Of a stretch of 64,000 nt of DNA, positions 1 through 7,376 are shown piece after piece. The notes beneath the pieces are model-generated. The model saw only the letters and a list, made by a program, of their open reading frames with translations. It made no database searches and had not been told where the DNA came from. The position numbers were made by a program, and so were the translations under genes. Source of the stretch: Fimbriimonadaceae bacterium. Lineage in GTDB: Bacteria; Armatimonadota; UBA10988. Each line of letters begins with the position of its first letter. Within the stretch, counting starts at the first letter, position 1. The stretch spans positions 38,989 to 102,988 of the forward strand of contig JADZEX010000059.1 of assembly GCA_020850355.1 (NCBI GenBank), read 5' to 3'.

Positions 1-298
1 GATTGCGCTTTGTGGTGGCCACGCCCGTCACCTCGCCCGGCTGTCGCCGGCCCTTCCCGTAGCTTGCGCCACTGCCCACCGCCGGTCGCCCAACCACCAG
101 CGGCCGACCCACTCGCTCGGCACCGAGACGGTAACATATCGCCGAAGCTGCCGTCAAGGCGCCAGGCCGGCGATCCCGCCGATGGTTGGAGCACTTCCCA
201 ACAGCCATCGTTTCGGCGGCCGCACCGGCCTGACCTCCCCTCTGCCGGCCGCGCCGAGCGGTCCGGGGGGTGAGGTTCGGCGGTTGCCGTTCAGCCCT
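1..298. other. Intergenic or edge region, no gene assigned
   Basis: I see no convincing gene here. The open frames are proline- and arginine-rich, have no recognisable domain and look like GC-driven chance frames. A short AT-rich island lies at 131-141. A TTGACG hexamer sits on the minus strand at 152-157, which could be part of a promoter for a gene left of the window, but no well-spaced -10 follows it. A small CTCGG/CCGAG inverted repeat lies at 116-127. Confidence 0.4.
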
Positions 299-1165
299 TC
301 AGCCCGCGGCGCGCTTCGCCAGTTCGCGCTCCAGGACCTGCTGCATCAGGGCCACCGGCGGGGCGCAGCCGGTCCAGCGTTGCAGGCTCAGGGCGCCCTG
401 GTGGACCAGCATCGGGACGCCGTTGAGGGTCTTCACGCCTTGCAGGGCGGCCTCCTGCAGCAGCCGGGTGCGGGCCGGGTTGTAGATGATGTCGACCACC
501 GCGCAGTGGCTGCGCAGGGCCGGCAGGCTGACCGGCTGGGCGTGGCTGTCGGGGTGCATCCCGACGGCGGTGGTGTTGACGATCAGCTCGGCGCCGGCCA
601 GCTCCGGGTCCAGCCGGTGCAGGTCGCTGGCATTGGCCACCCCGGGCGCCAGACCGTTCAGGAGGGCCGCCAGCTCCGCCGCCCGGGGGACCGTGCGGTT
701 GGCGATCAGGACCCGTTCGGCACCGGCTTTGACCAGCGCCACACCGACCGCGCGGGCGCTGCCGCCGGCGCCCAGCAGCACCACCCGCCGCCCCTCGACG
801 GTGATCCCCGCGGCCGCCAGGCCGGTCACGAAGCCGGGTCCGTCGGTGCTGTCCCCGACGATCTGGTCGCCGTCGAAGTGGACGGTGTTGACGGTGCCGG
901 TCAACTGTGCCTCGGCGGTGGCGACCGTGACCAGCGGCAGCAGGGCCTGCTTGTGGGGAATCGTCGCGTTGAGTCCGACCACGCCGGCGGCGCGCAGGCC
1001 GGCCAGCGCGGTCGGCAGGTCGGCCGGGGCGCTGTCGAAGGGCACGTAGACCCAGTCGAGCCCCAGCGCCGCCAGGGCCGCGTTCTGCATCGGTGGGCTG
1101 AAGCTGTGCCGCACCGGGTGGCCAATCACGCCGACGACCTGTGTCGTGCCCCAGATCTCGGTCAT
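299..1165 (-). CDS. aroE: Shikimate dehydrogenase (NADP+)
   Basis: This enzyme reduces 3-dehydroshikimate to shikimate with NADPH, step four of the cytoplasmic shikimate pathway to aromatic amino acids. The product is 288 aa, usual for AroE (about 270-290). Visible motifs are GHPVRHSFSP near the N-terminus (substrate-binding serines 21 and 23), NATIPHK with the catalytic-type Lys72, TDGPGF with Asp108, and the Rossmann loop GAGGSA at 132-137. I chose the ATG at 1165 because it overlaps the stop of the upstream gene as ATGA. A start six codons earlier is open but would run further into that gene. It is the last gene of mltG-yqeG-aroE; yqeG next to aroE is a familiar arrangement in several bacterial phyla. 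Confidence 0.93.
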   Translation of the reverse strand: MTEIWGTTQVVGVIGHPVRHSFSPPMQNAALAALGLDWVYVPFDSAPADLPTALAGLRAAGVVGLNATIPHKQALLPLVTVATAEAQLTGTVNTVHFDGDQIVGDSTDGPGFVTGLAAAGITVEGRRVVLLGAGGSARAVGVALVKAGAERVLIANRTVPRAAELAALLNGLAPGVANASDLHRLDPELAGAELIVNTTAVGMHPDSHAQPVSLPALRSHCAVVDIIYNPARTRLLQEAALQGVKTLNGVPMLVHQGALSLQRWTGCAPPVALMQQVLERELAKRAAG

Positions 1166-1665
1166 CCGGCGTGCTCCCGCCACCGCGCCAGCAGCCGCCG
1201 CTCCCAGGGTCGCACCAGCCGGTAGAGCACGAAGTCGTGGCGACTCAGGGGCTCGACATAGATGGTCTGCAGCCCGGCCAGATTGCCACCCAAGATGTCG
1301 GTGAGGACCTGGTCGCCGACCATCACGGCCTCGTCGGGGCGCAGGTCGAGCTGCCGCAAAGCGCGCCGGAAGCCCCCCCGGCAGGGCTTACGGGCGAGGC
1401 AGATCGACGGCACGTTGACCGGTTCCAGCATCCGGGCGATGCGCCGTGCATGTTGGCTGTTCGAGAGGATCGCCAGACAGATCCCGGCTGCCTGCAGCTC
1501 GCCGACCCAGGCCCGGACCTCCGGCGGCAGCTCGTAGCACTTGCGCGGCACGAGGGTGTTGTCGACATCCAGCAGCACGCCGCGGACGCCCAGCTCTGCC
1601 AGCAGCGCGGGAGTGATCTCGAAGATACTGCCGCAGAACCGGCCGGGCGCGAGGTATTGCCTCAT
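1162..1665 (-). CDS. yqeG: HAD-superfamily phosphatase, YqeG type (subclass IIIA)
   Basis: A 167-aa HAD hydrolase. The four HAD motifs are in order: LLDVDNTLV with nucleophile Asp33 and acid Asp35; the SNS triplet at 68-70; Lys93 in ARKP; and MVGDQVLTDILGG at 116-127 for Mg2+ binding. Length and motif set match the YqeG/GEP4 family (phosphatidylglycerophosphate phosphatase in mitochondria); the natural substrate of bacterial YqeG is not firmly established. Both ends are coupled by ATGA overlaps, with mltG upstream and aroE downstream, so translation is probably coupled across the operon. The frame stays open far upstream, but that stretch is antisense-like, arginine-rich sequence over mltG. 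Confidence 0.88.
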   Translation of the reverse strand: MRQYLAPGRFCGSIFEITPALLAELGVRGVLLDVDNTLVPRKCYELPPEVRAWVGELQAAGICLAILSNSQHARRIARMLEPVNVPSICLARKPCRGGFRRALRQLDLRPDEAVMVGDQVLTDILGGNLAGLQTIYVEPLSRHDFVLYRLVRPWERRLLARWREHAG

Positions 1666-2690
1666 GAGCCGCTCCGGGCGGCCTCGCCACGGGCCTTGTT
1701 GCGGGCGTGCTGGGCGGCGGTGCGGCTGAAGAGGTGGCGGCCGTCGGCGGTCAGCACGAAGAACAGATCGTCGTGACGGGCCGGCTGCAGGGCCGCCTGC
1801 AGGCTGGCCCGGCCGGGGCTGGCGATCGGGCCGGGCGGCAACCCGGCATGGCGGTAGGTGTTGTACGGCGAGTTGACCTCCAGGTCGCGGTAGAGCAGCC
1901 GCTGGCGGTGCTCGCCGAGCGCGAAGATCACCGTCGAGCAGAGCTCCAGCCGCATCCGGCGCGCCAGGCGGTTCTCGATCACGCCCGCGACCTTGGCCCG
2001 CTCGTCGGCCCGGCGGACCTCTTCTTCGACCAGCGAGGCCAGGATCACGACCTCGTGGCGACGACGGGCGGGCGCGCCGGCGGTGGTGAGCTCGCGCCAG
2101 ACGGCGACGAAGCGCTGCACCTGGGCGGCGATCAACTCCCGCGGGCCGGCATCGAGCGGCAGGCGGTAGGTGTCGGGGTAGAGGTAGCCTTCGAGCGTCG
2201 CCCCCGCGGGGAGACCCTCGATCTTGAAGCTGGCGGCCTCGCGGGTGGCCAGCCGCTGGTACTCGGCGGCGCTGCCGATGCCGGCGGCCTGACAGCGTCC
2301 GGCGGCCTCGGACAGCCAGAGCCCCTCGGGGATGGTCACCCGCAGGTCGGCCACCTGGCCGGCGCGGAGCTGGTCCAGCAGGCCATCCACCGGGGCGGCC
2401 GGACTGAGGCGGTACCAGCCGGCCTGGAGGCGCGTGTCGACACCGCGCTGACGGGCGCGGCGGAGGAAGGCCGGGGCGCTGCGAATCAGGCCGCGCTGCT
2501 GCAACTCGGCGGCGATCTGGGCCGGGGTCTGGCCGCTGCGCAACTCGTAGGCGACCAGCGGGCCCGGCCCGACCGGCTGCAGCGCCGCCTGGTACTGGCG
2601 GGCCTGCCAGGCCAGCCCGCCCGCTGCGGCCGCCCCGACCAGGAGCACTCCAGCCAGCCCGGCCCTCCAGCCACGTCGCGCCTTCGTCAA
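1662..2690 (-). CDS. mltG: Endolytic murein transglycosylase MltG (YceG-like)
   Basis: An inner-membrane enzyme that cuts nascent glycan strands and is thought to end peptidoglycan polymerisation. It is 342 aa: a short basic N-terminus, one transmembrane segment at about residues 9-28, then the periplasmic YceG domain. The family signature ILASLVEEEV places the catalytic glutamate at about Glu222, and the C-terminal VNSPYNTYRHAGLPPGPI block is diagnostic. The start is a TTG at 2688-2690 preceded by a strong GGAGG (2696-2700) with 5-nt spacing. It is the first gene of the operon and lies just below an extended -10 promoter. Divergent from the GlcF-like gene. Confidence 0.92.
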   Translation of the reverse strand: MTKARRGWRAGLAGVLLVGAAAAGGLAWQARQYQAALQPVGPGPLVAYELRSGQTPAQIAAELQQRGLIRSAPAFLRRARQRGVDTRLQAGWYRLSPAAPVDGLLDQLRAGQVADLRVTIPEGLWLSEAAGRCQAAGIGSAAEYQRLATREAASFKIEGLPAGATLEGYLYPDTYRLPLDAGPRELIAAQVQRFVAVWRELTTAGAPARRRHEVVILASLVEEEVRRADERAKVAGVIENRLARRMRLELCSTVIFALGEHRQRLLYRDLEVNSPYNTYRHAGLPPGPIASPGRASLQAALQPARHDDLFFVLTADGRHLFSRTAAQHARNKARGEAARSGS

Positions 2691-2707
2691 GCCGCCCTCC
2701 AGCCGGC

Positions 2708-2716
2708 ATTATAGCA
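2708..2716 (-). promoter_or_regulatory. Extended -10 promoter for mltG-yqeG-aroE
   Basis: The minus strand reads TGCTATAAT: a perfect TATAAT (2708-2713) with the upstream TGn of an extended -10. No good -35 lies 16-18 nt upstream. The predicted start near 2701 leaves a leader of about 10 nt that carries the Shine-Dalgarno sequence of the TTG-started mltG. Confidence 0.55.
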
Positions 2717-2782
2717 TGACCCCCGGCGGTGGCAGGGAACTGCTGGGCCGCGGCGAAGCGCGGGGTGACGGAGTGTGATTGG

Positions 2783-4099
2783 ATGTCCAGCGACACGGCG
2801 ACGCCGCAACGCGCCGGCCATTTTCTGCCGGGCGATGCCCCGCCGTACGGCGATATTCTGAACTGCATGCACTGCGGGCTGTGTCTGCCGACCTGTCCGA
2901 CCTACACCCTGACCGGGTCGGAGCGCAGCTCACCGCGGGGCCGCATTCAACTGATGCGCGGCGTGGCCGACGGCAAGCTGGAGCTGACTCCGACCTTCGC
3001 CCACGAGATGTTCTTCTGCCTCGGCTGCCTGGCCTGCGAGACGGCCTGCCCGGCCGGGGTCGACTACGGTGGGCTGCTGGAGGCCGCGCGCACCCAGGTG
3101 GTGCGGCATCGGCCGCCGCGTGGCGTCAAGGCGCTGGCCCAGAGGCTGGCCTTCGGGATGTTCGAAAACCTCGCCCTGCTGCGCCTGGTGGCGCTGGCGA
3201 TGCGCTGCTACCAGGCCAGCGGGCTGCGCGCCCTGGTCCACCGCACTGGTCTGCTGCGACTGCTCGGGCGGCTGGGCGAGATGGAAGGCCTGATGCCGAC
3301 CATCTCGGTGCGGCCGTCGAGCGCCACGGTGCCTGTCGAGACGGCGCCGGTCGGTCCGGAGCGCGAGCGCGTCGGGGTGCTGCTGGGCTGCGTGATGGAC
3401 GTCGCCGGGGCCGCCGAGAACGAAGCCACGGTGCGGCTGCTGGCGCGCCACGGCTGTCGCGTGATCGCGCCGCCACTGGGCTGTTGCGGCGCCCTGCACG
3501 CCCATGCCGGGGATTTGCCGCGGGCGCGGCGGATGGCCAAAGAGGTGATCGCCGCGTTCGAGGCGGCCCAGGTCGACTGCGTTGTCCTCAACTCTGCCGG
3601 CTGCGGCGCGGCGATGAAGGAGTACGGCCACTGGCTGCACGACGACCCAGTCTGGGCGGAGCGCGCGGCGGCCTTCGCGGCGCGGGTGCTGGACCTCACC
3701 GAGTTCCTGACCAGCCGGCCGCTGGCGCCGGGGGGCCGACCGTTGGGGTTGACGGTGACCTATCACGACGCCTGTCATCTGAACCACGCCCAGAAGGTCA
3801 ACAGCCCGCCGCGCAAGCTGCTGCAGGCGCTGCCCGGAGTGCGCCTGATCGAGCTGCCGGAGGCCGGTTGGTGTTGCGGCAGCGCGGGCATTTACAACAT
3901 CACGCACTTCCCCGAGGCGGTCGCGCTGCTCGACCGCAAGATGGCCAACATCGCGGCGACCGGGGCGGATCTGGTGGTGACCGGCAACCCCGGCTGCCTG
4001 GTGCAACTCCAATACGGCGTGCGCCGACACGGGTTGCGCTGCGAGGCAATCCACACCGCCACGCTGCTGGACCGCATCTACGGCGGCTCCGACGGTTGA
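2783..4099 (+). CDS. (Fe-S)-binding oxidoreductase subunit, GlcF-like (glycolate oxidase iron-sulfur subunit type)
   Basis: A 438-aa cytoplasmic electron-transfer subunit. It has two [4Fe-4S] ferredoxin motifs near the N-terminus (Cys28/31/34/38 and Cys79/82/85/89), each CxxCxxCxxxC followed by Pro or nearby Pro. Two C-terminal CCG (heterodisulfide-reductase-type) modules follow, seen as GCCGALHAHAG, YHDACHL, GWCCGSAG and GNPGC. This is the layout of GlcF in glycolate dehydrogenase, and of LutA/LldE and GlpC relatives; the ferredoxin-first order favours GlcF. No flavin subunit (GlcD/E) lies in the window, so the substrate is inferred only by family. I chose the ATG at 2783, 9 nt after GGAG; an upstream in-frame ATG at 2729 would add 18 non-conserved residues. 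Confidence 0.83.
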   Translation: MSSDTATPQRAGHFLPGDAPPYGDILNCMHCGLCLPTCPTYTLTGSERSSPRGRIQLMRGVADGKLELTPTFAHEMFFCLGCLACETACPAGVDYGGLLEAARTQVVRHRPPRGVKALAQRLAFGMFENLALLRLVALAMRCYQASGLRALVHRTGLLRLLGRLGEMEGLMPTISVRPSSATVPVETAPVGPERERVGVLLGCVMDVAGAAENEATVRLLARHGCRVIAPPLGCCGALHAHAGDLPRARRMAKEVIAAFEAAQVDCVVLNSAGCGAAMKEYGHWLHDDPVWAERAAAFAARVLDLTEFLTSRPLAPGGRPLGLTVTYHDACHLNHAQKVNSPPRKLLQALPGVRLIELPEAGWCCGSAGIYNITHFPEAVALLDRKMANIAATGADLVVTGNPGCLVQLQYGVRRHGLRCEAIHTATLLDRIYGGSDG

Positions 4100-4124
4100 C
4101 AGCGGGGTCAGGAAGCTCTAGGAT
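4096..4124 (+). promoter_or_regulatory. Sigma-70 promoter for the HEAT-ftsZ-HAD genes
   Basis: TTGACA at 4096-4101, a 17-nt spacer, then TAGGAT at 4119-4124. The -35 overlaps the TGA stop of the GlcF-like gene. The predicted start near 4131 gives a leader of about 27 nt containing GGAG before the ATG at 4158. Confidence 0.6.
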
Positions 4125-4157
4125 CGGTGGGCGGCTGGGCGCTGGAAGGAGCGGGCG

Positions 4158-5324
4158 ATGAGGCGGGCATGGCTGCTTTGGGCGGCGCTGCTGGCATTCC
4201 GTGGAGTGTCGGCGCAGGACAGCACAACGGCGCAACGGCTGGTCGAGCAGATCGTCAGCCAGCAGGCCCAGTTCTGGCCGGACGCACAGGTCACCCCGAA
4301 CAAGGCGCCGCTCTTCCGCGGCAACCTGCAGCCCGCGCGCGACGCGCTCGAGCAACTGGCCGCCCTCGGTGATCCAGCGATCCCGGCGCTCGCCAATCTG
4401 CTGCGCCACCCGCGGGCCCAGGCGCGCGCCAACGCAGCCGCTGGGCTCAGCAAAATCGGCGGCCCGGCGACCGCTGGCCCGCTGATCGGCGCCAGCACCG
4501 ACCCGGTCGCCGGAGTGCGTTACCAGGTTGCCCTGGCGCTTGGCTACAGCGGTTCGGCGCAGGCGCTCCAGGCGCTCAACACGCTGGCCGGTGACAAGAT
4601 CAACGAGGTCCGCTCGGCGGCCATCACGACCGGCGCCGTGCTGCGCGAGATCCTGATGGCCGAGGCCGCCGAGACGCCCGAGGCGCGGGTCGCCGAGCTG
4701 GTCAAGCTGGCGCCCAACGACGCGGCGGTGCGCCGCCTGGTGCGGCTCGGCGCGGCCGCTGTGCAGCCGCTGATCGCAGCGCTCAACAGCGACGACAAGG
4801 GTGTGGTGGCCGGCGCCGCCAAGGCGCTCGCGCTGATTGGTGATCCGGCTGGTTTGGAGCCGCTCTGGCAGAAGTACGAGGCGTCGCTGAAAGCGACGCC
4901 GCAAAGCACCTTCGCGCAGGCCTTGGCGGGGTACCGCCACGCGCAGGTCTTCGACTACCTGCTGAAGCTGCTCAACACGGTCGACCTGCCGGCCGACGCC
5001 GGGCCGGCGCCGTATGCGCTCTCGGAAGCGCAGTACTATGCCCTGGAGCGGCTGGCCAGCATCGACCACCCGCAGCGCGCCGCGGTCACCGCCGCGTTCC
5101 TGGAAAAGCTGCTGGCGAAGGGCGCCCACAAGGAAGTGATTCGCAACGCCGAGGCCGCGGTGAACCCGGTGGCGACGGCCTGTGAGGTGCTCGGCAAGGT
5201 CGGCGACAAGAGCGCACTGCCCCTGCTGGAGCGGGTGATCAGCGAGGCGCCAGCGCCCGAAAAGAGCATCGTGAAGCCGATCGCCCAGCGCGCCAAGGCG
5301 GCGATCGAGCAGCGCGGGGGATAG
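4158..5324 (+). CDS. Exported HEAT-repeat protein
   Basis: A 388-aa protein with a cleavable signal peptide (MRRAWLLWAALLAFRGVSA, cut after Ala-Gln). The mature part is mostly alanine- and leucine-rich helical repeats of HEAT/PBS-lyase type. Repeat cores include LGDPAIPALANLLRHP, VAGVRYQVALALGYSG and GDKSALPLLERVI, all with the D-P/P-L pattern of HEAT units. Such repeats form scaffolds that bind other proteins; there is no catalytic motif. The function is unknown. It is first in a plus-strand group with ftsZ (68 nt downstream) and a HAD phosphatase, and has its own promoter over the preceding stop codon. Location is probably periplasmic. Confidence 0.75.
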   Translation: MRRAWLLWAALLAFRGVSAQDSTTAQRLVEQIVSQQAQFWPDAQVTPNKAPLFRGNLQPARDALEQLAALGDPAIPALANLLRHPRAQARANAAAGLSKIGGPATAGPLIGASTDPVAGVRYQVALALGYSGSAQALQALNTLAGDKINEVRSAAITTGAVLREILMAEAAETPEARVAELVKLAPNDAAVRRLVRLGAAAVQPLIAALNSDDKGVVAGAAKALALIGDPAGLEPLWQKYEASLKATPQSTFAQALAGYRHAQVFDYLLKLLNTVDLPADAGPAPYALSEAQYYALERLASIDHPQRAAVTAAFLEKLLAKGAHKEVIRNAEAAVNPVATACEVLGKVGDKSALPLLERVISEAPAPEKSIVKPIAQRAKAAIEQRGG

Positions 5325-5392
5325 GGTCAGAACCACCGCCACGGCCCGATGTCGAAGGCTGTGGTGCGAATCCGCCGCGGATGAGGTGAGGC

Positions 5393-6544
5393 ATGCAAGG
5401 TCCGGTGATTCGGGTGCTGGGCGTCGGCAACGGTGGTTGCAACGCCGTGCAGCAAATCCTGCAGGCGGAAGTGGCCGGCGTCGAGTTGTTCGCGCTGGAT
5501 ACCGACGTCCGCAAGCTCAAGGACGTGCTGGTACCGAATCGGTTGACCCTCGGCAGCGACATCACCAATGGGCTCGGCACAGGCGGTGATCCGGCGCTGG
5601 GGGCTCGTGCGGCGGAGGCCTCGCAGCGCGACATCGAGCCCATCCTGAACGGCGCGCACATGGTCTTTGTGACCGCCGCGATGGGTGGCGGGACGGGCAC
5701 GGGGGCGGCCCCGGTGATTTGCCGGATGGCTAAAGAGCTGGGCGCGCTGACGGTGGCGATTTGCACCAAGCCGTTCCAGTTCGAGCGCAAGCTCCGCGCG
5801 CAGACCGCGCTGACCGGCATCGAGCAAATCGCCGCGACGGTCGACGCGTTCATCGTGATCGACAACCAGCGGCTGCTGGAGCAGGTCGACAAGCACACCA
5901 AGCTGACCGAAGCCTTCGCCTATGCCGACGACGTGCTGCGGCAGGCGGTGCAGGGGGTCTCCGACCTGATCACCATCCCCGGCACCATCAACGTCGACTT
6001 CGCCGATGTCTGCAGTGTGCTGAAGGATGCCGGTCCGGTGCTGATGGGCATGGGCGAGACCGCCGGCGACGCCTCGGCCGACGACATCGTCGCCAAGACG
6101 GTCGCCTCGCCGCTGCTGGAGAACGGCATCGTCGGCGCCACCAACATCCTACTGAACGTCGCGGTCGGCCCCGAGACCAGCCTCTGGCACGTCCACGACA
6201 TCGCCGACGCCGTGGCCCGAGCCACGCAGACCGAGGCGCCCAACGTGATTTTCGGCACGGTGGTCGACCCGTCCTTGGCGGGCAAGGTCAAGCTGACCCT
6301 GCTGGCTGCCAGCTTCGTCACGCCAACGGCCACCGCGCGGGCAGCCGATCCGTGGGGGCTGGCCCGGCCGCAGACCAGCGGTGGCCCGGCCACGGCCCCG
6401 CCCCGGCGGCCGGTGACCCTCGAGGCGCCGCCCGCGCCGCCGCCGGTGCCGCCACCACCGACCACCGCCACGCAGGTCTCCAGCGACGACCTCGATGTGC
6501 CGGCTTTCGTGCGGCGCAATCTCGACCGTCGCGGCCGCAGCTAG
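5393..6544 (+). CDS. ftsZ: Divergent FtsZ, tubulin-like cell-division GTPase
   Basis: A 383-aa FtsZ: the GTPase that polymerises into the division ring. The tubulin signature GGGTGTG is at 98-104, the synergy (T7) loop NVDFAD at 200-205, and the C-terminal conserved peptide DLDVPAF lies in the last 21 residues after a Pro-rich linker (about 330-362). Several usually invariant positions differ. The NTD-type motif is LDTD, and the VIPNDRLL segment reads VIDNQRLL at 155-162. The N-terminus has almost no extension before VIRVLGVGNGG. It does not sit in a dcw cluster (no ftsA, ftsQ or mur genes nearby). It is either the only, relocated FtsZ or a second paralogue; the intact C-terminal peptide favours a working division protein. 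RBS GAGGTGAGG lies before the ATG. Confidence 0.88.
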   Translation: MQGPVIRVLGVGNGGCNAVQQILQAEVAGVELFALDTDVRKLKDVLVPNRLTLGSDITNGLGTGGDPALGARAAEASQRDIEPILNGAHMVFVTAAMGGGTGTGAAPVICRMAKELGALTVAICTKPFQFERKLRAQTALTGIEQIAATVDAFIVIDNQRLLEQVDKHTKLTEAFAYADDVLRQAVQGVSDLITIPGTINVDFADVCSVLKDAGPVLMGMGETAGDASADDIVAKTVASPLLENGIVGATNILLNVAVGPETSLWHVHDIADAVARATQTEAPNVIFGTVVDPSLAGKVKLTLLAASFVTPTATARAADPWGLARPQTSGGPATAPPRRPVTLEAPPAPPPVPPPPTTATQVSSDDLDVPAFVRRNLDRRGRS

Positions 6545-6557
6545 GACCAGCCGCGCC

Positions 6558-7373
6558 ATGTCGTTACCGCAACTCGTCGCCCTCGACCTCGACGGCACGT
6601 TGCTGAACCGTGCCAAGCAGCTCACCCCGCGGACGACCGCCGCGATCCGGGAGCTGGAAGCCCGCGGCGTGATCTGCGTGCTGGCGTCCGGCCGGATGTA
6701 CCACCACTGCATGGAGCCCTACGTCACCCAGCTCGGGCTGCCGCATCCGGTGATCTGTTACAACGGCGCCGTGATCCTCGACCCCAGCAATGGGCAGATC
6801 CTCTCGGAGCAGGCGGTGCCCGCCGCGCTCTGGGCGCCGGTCGTCGAGTTCGCGGAGGCCACCGGGAGGACCTACAACCTCTACCTCGACGACCAGCTCT
6901 ACTGCCCGCGCGCGTCGCGATTCACCGAGCTGTACTGCGGCCGCACCAGTGCCCGGCCGGTCTTCCGCGAGGACCTCGCCGGCTGGGCCGCCGGGCGCGA
7001 CAGCACCAAGCTGATCCTGCTGGACGATCCCGCCCAGGTCGAGGAGCTGTACCGCCGCTGGCACGCCGAGCTGGGCGACCAGCTCTACGTGACCGTCAGC
7101 GATCCGGAGTACTTGGAGTTCATGAACCGCGGCGCCAACAAGGGCTGGGCGCTGCGCGAGTTGTGCCGGCGACTGGGCGTCGATCCGGCGAACACGGTGG
7201 CCTTCGGCGACGCTCGCAACGACATACCGCTGCTGCAGGCGGCCGGGACCAGCTACGCGATGGCCGACGCGCGGCCGGAGCTGCAGGCGGTGGCCGACCA
7301 TCTGGCGCCGAGCCATGACGACGACGGCGTGGCGCAGGTTATGGAGCGGTGGCTGGCGGCCAGCGGTCGCTGA
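6558..7373 (+). CDS. Cof-type HAD-IIB phosphatase
   Basis: A 271-aa cytoplasmic HAD hydrolase. Motif I is ALDLDGTLL with nucleophile Asp10 and Asp12, motif II is VLASGRM, and motifs III and IV are in NKGWALRELCRRLG and VAFGDARNDIPLLQAAG. The large C2 cap between motifs II and III and the final AMADARPELQAVADHLAPSHDDDGVAQVME are standard for the Cof/YidA family, which dephosphorylates sugar phosphates and similar small molecules. The specific substrate cannot be read from sequence. The gene begins 13 nt after ftsZ and is convergent, with only 3 nt between, to the kinase gene on the other strand. Confidence 0.87.
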   Translation: MSLPQLVALDLDGTLLNRAKQLTPRTTAAIRELEARGVICVLASGRMYHHCMEPYVTQLGLPHPVICYNGAVILDPSNGQILSEQAVPAALWAPVVEFAEATGRTYNLYLDDQLYCPRASRFTELYCGRTSARPVFREDLAGWAAGRDSTKLILLDDPAQVEELYRRWHAELGDQLYVTVSDPEYLEFMNRGANKGWALRELCRRLGVDPANTVAFGDARNDIPLLQAAGTSYAMADARPELQAVADHLAPSHDDDGVAQVMERWLAASGR

Positions 7374-7376
7374 GCG

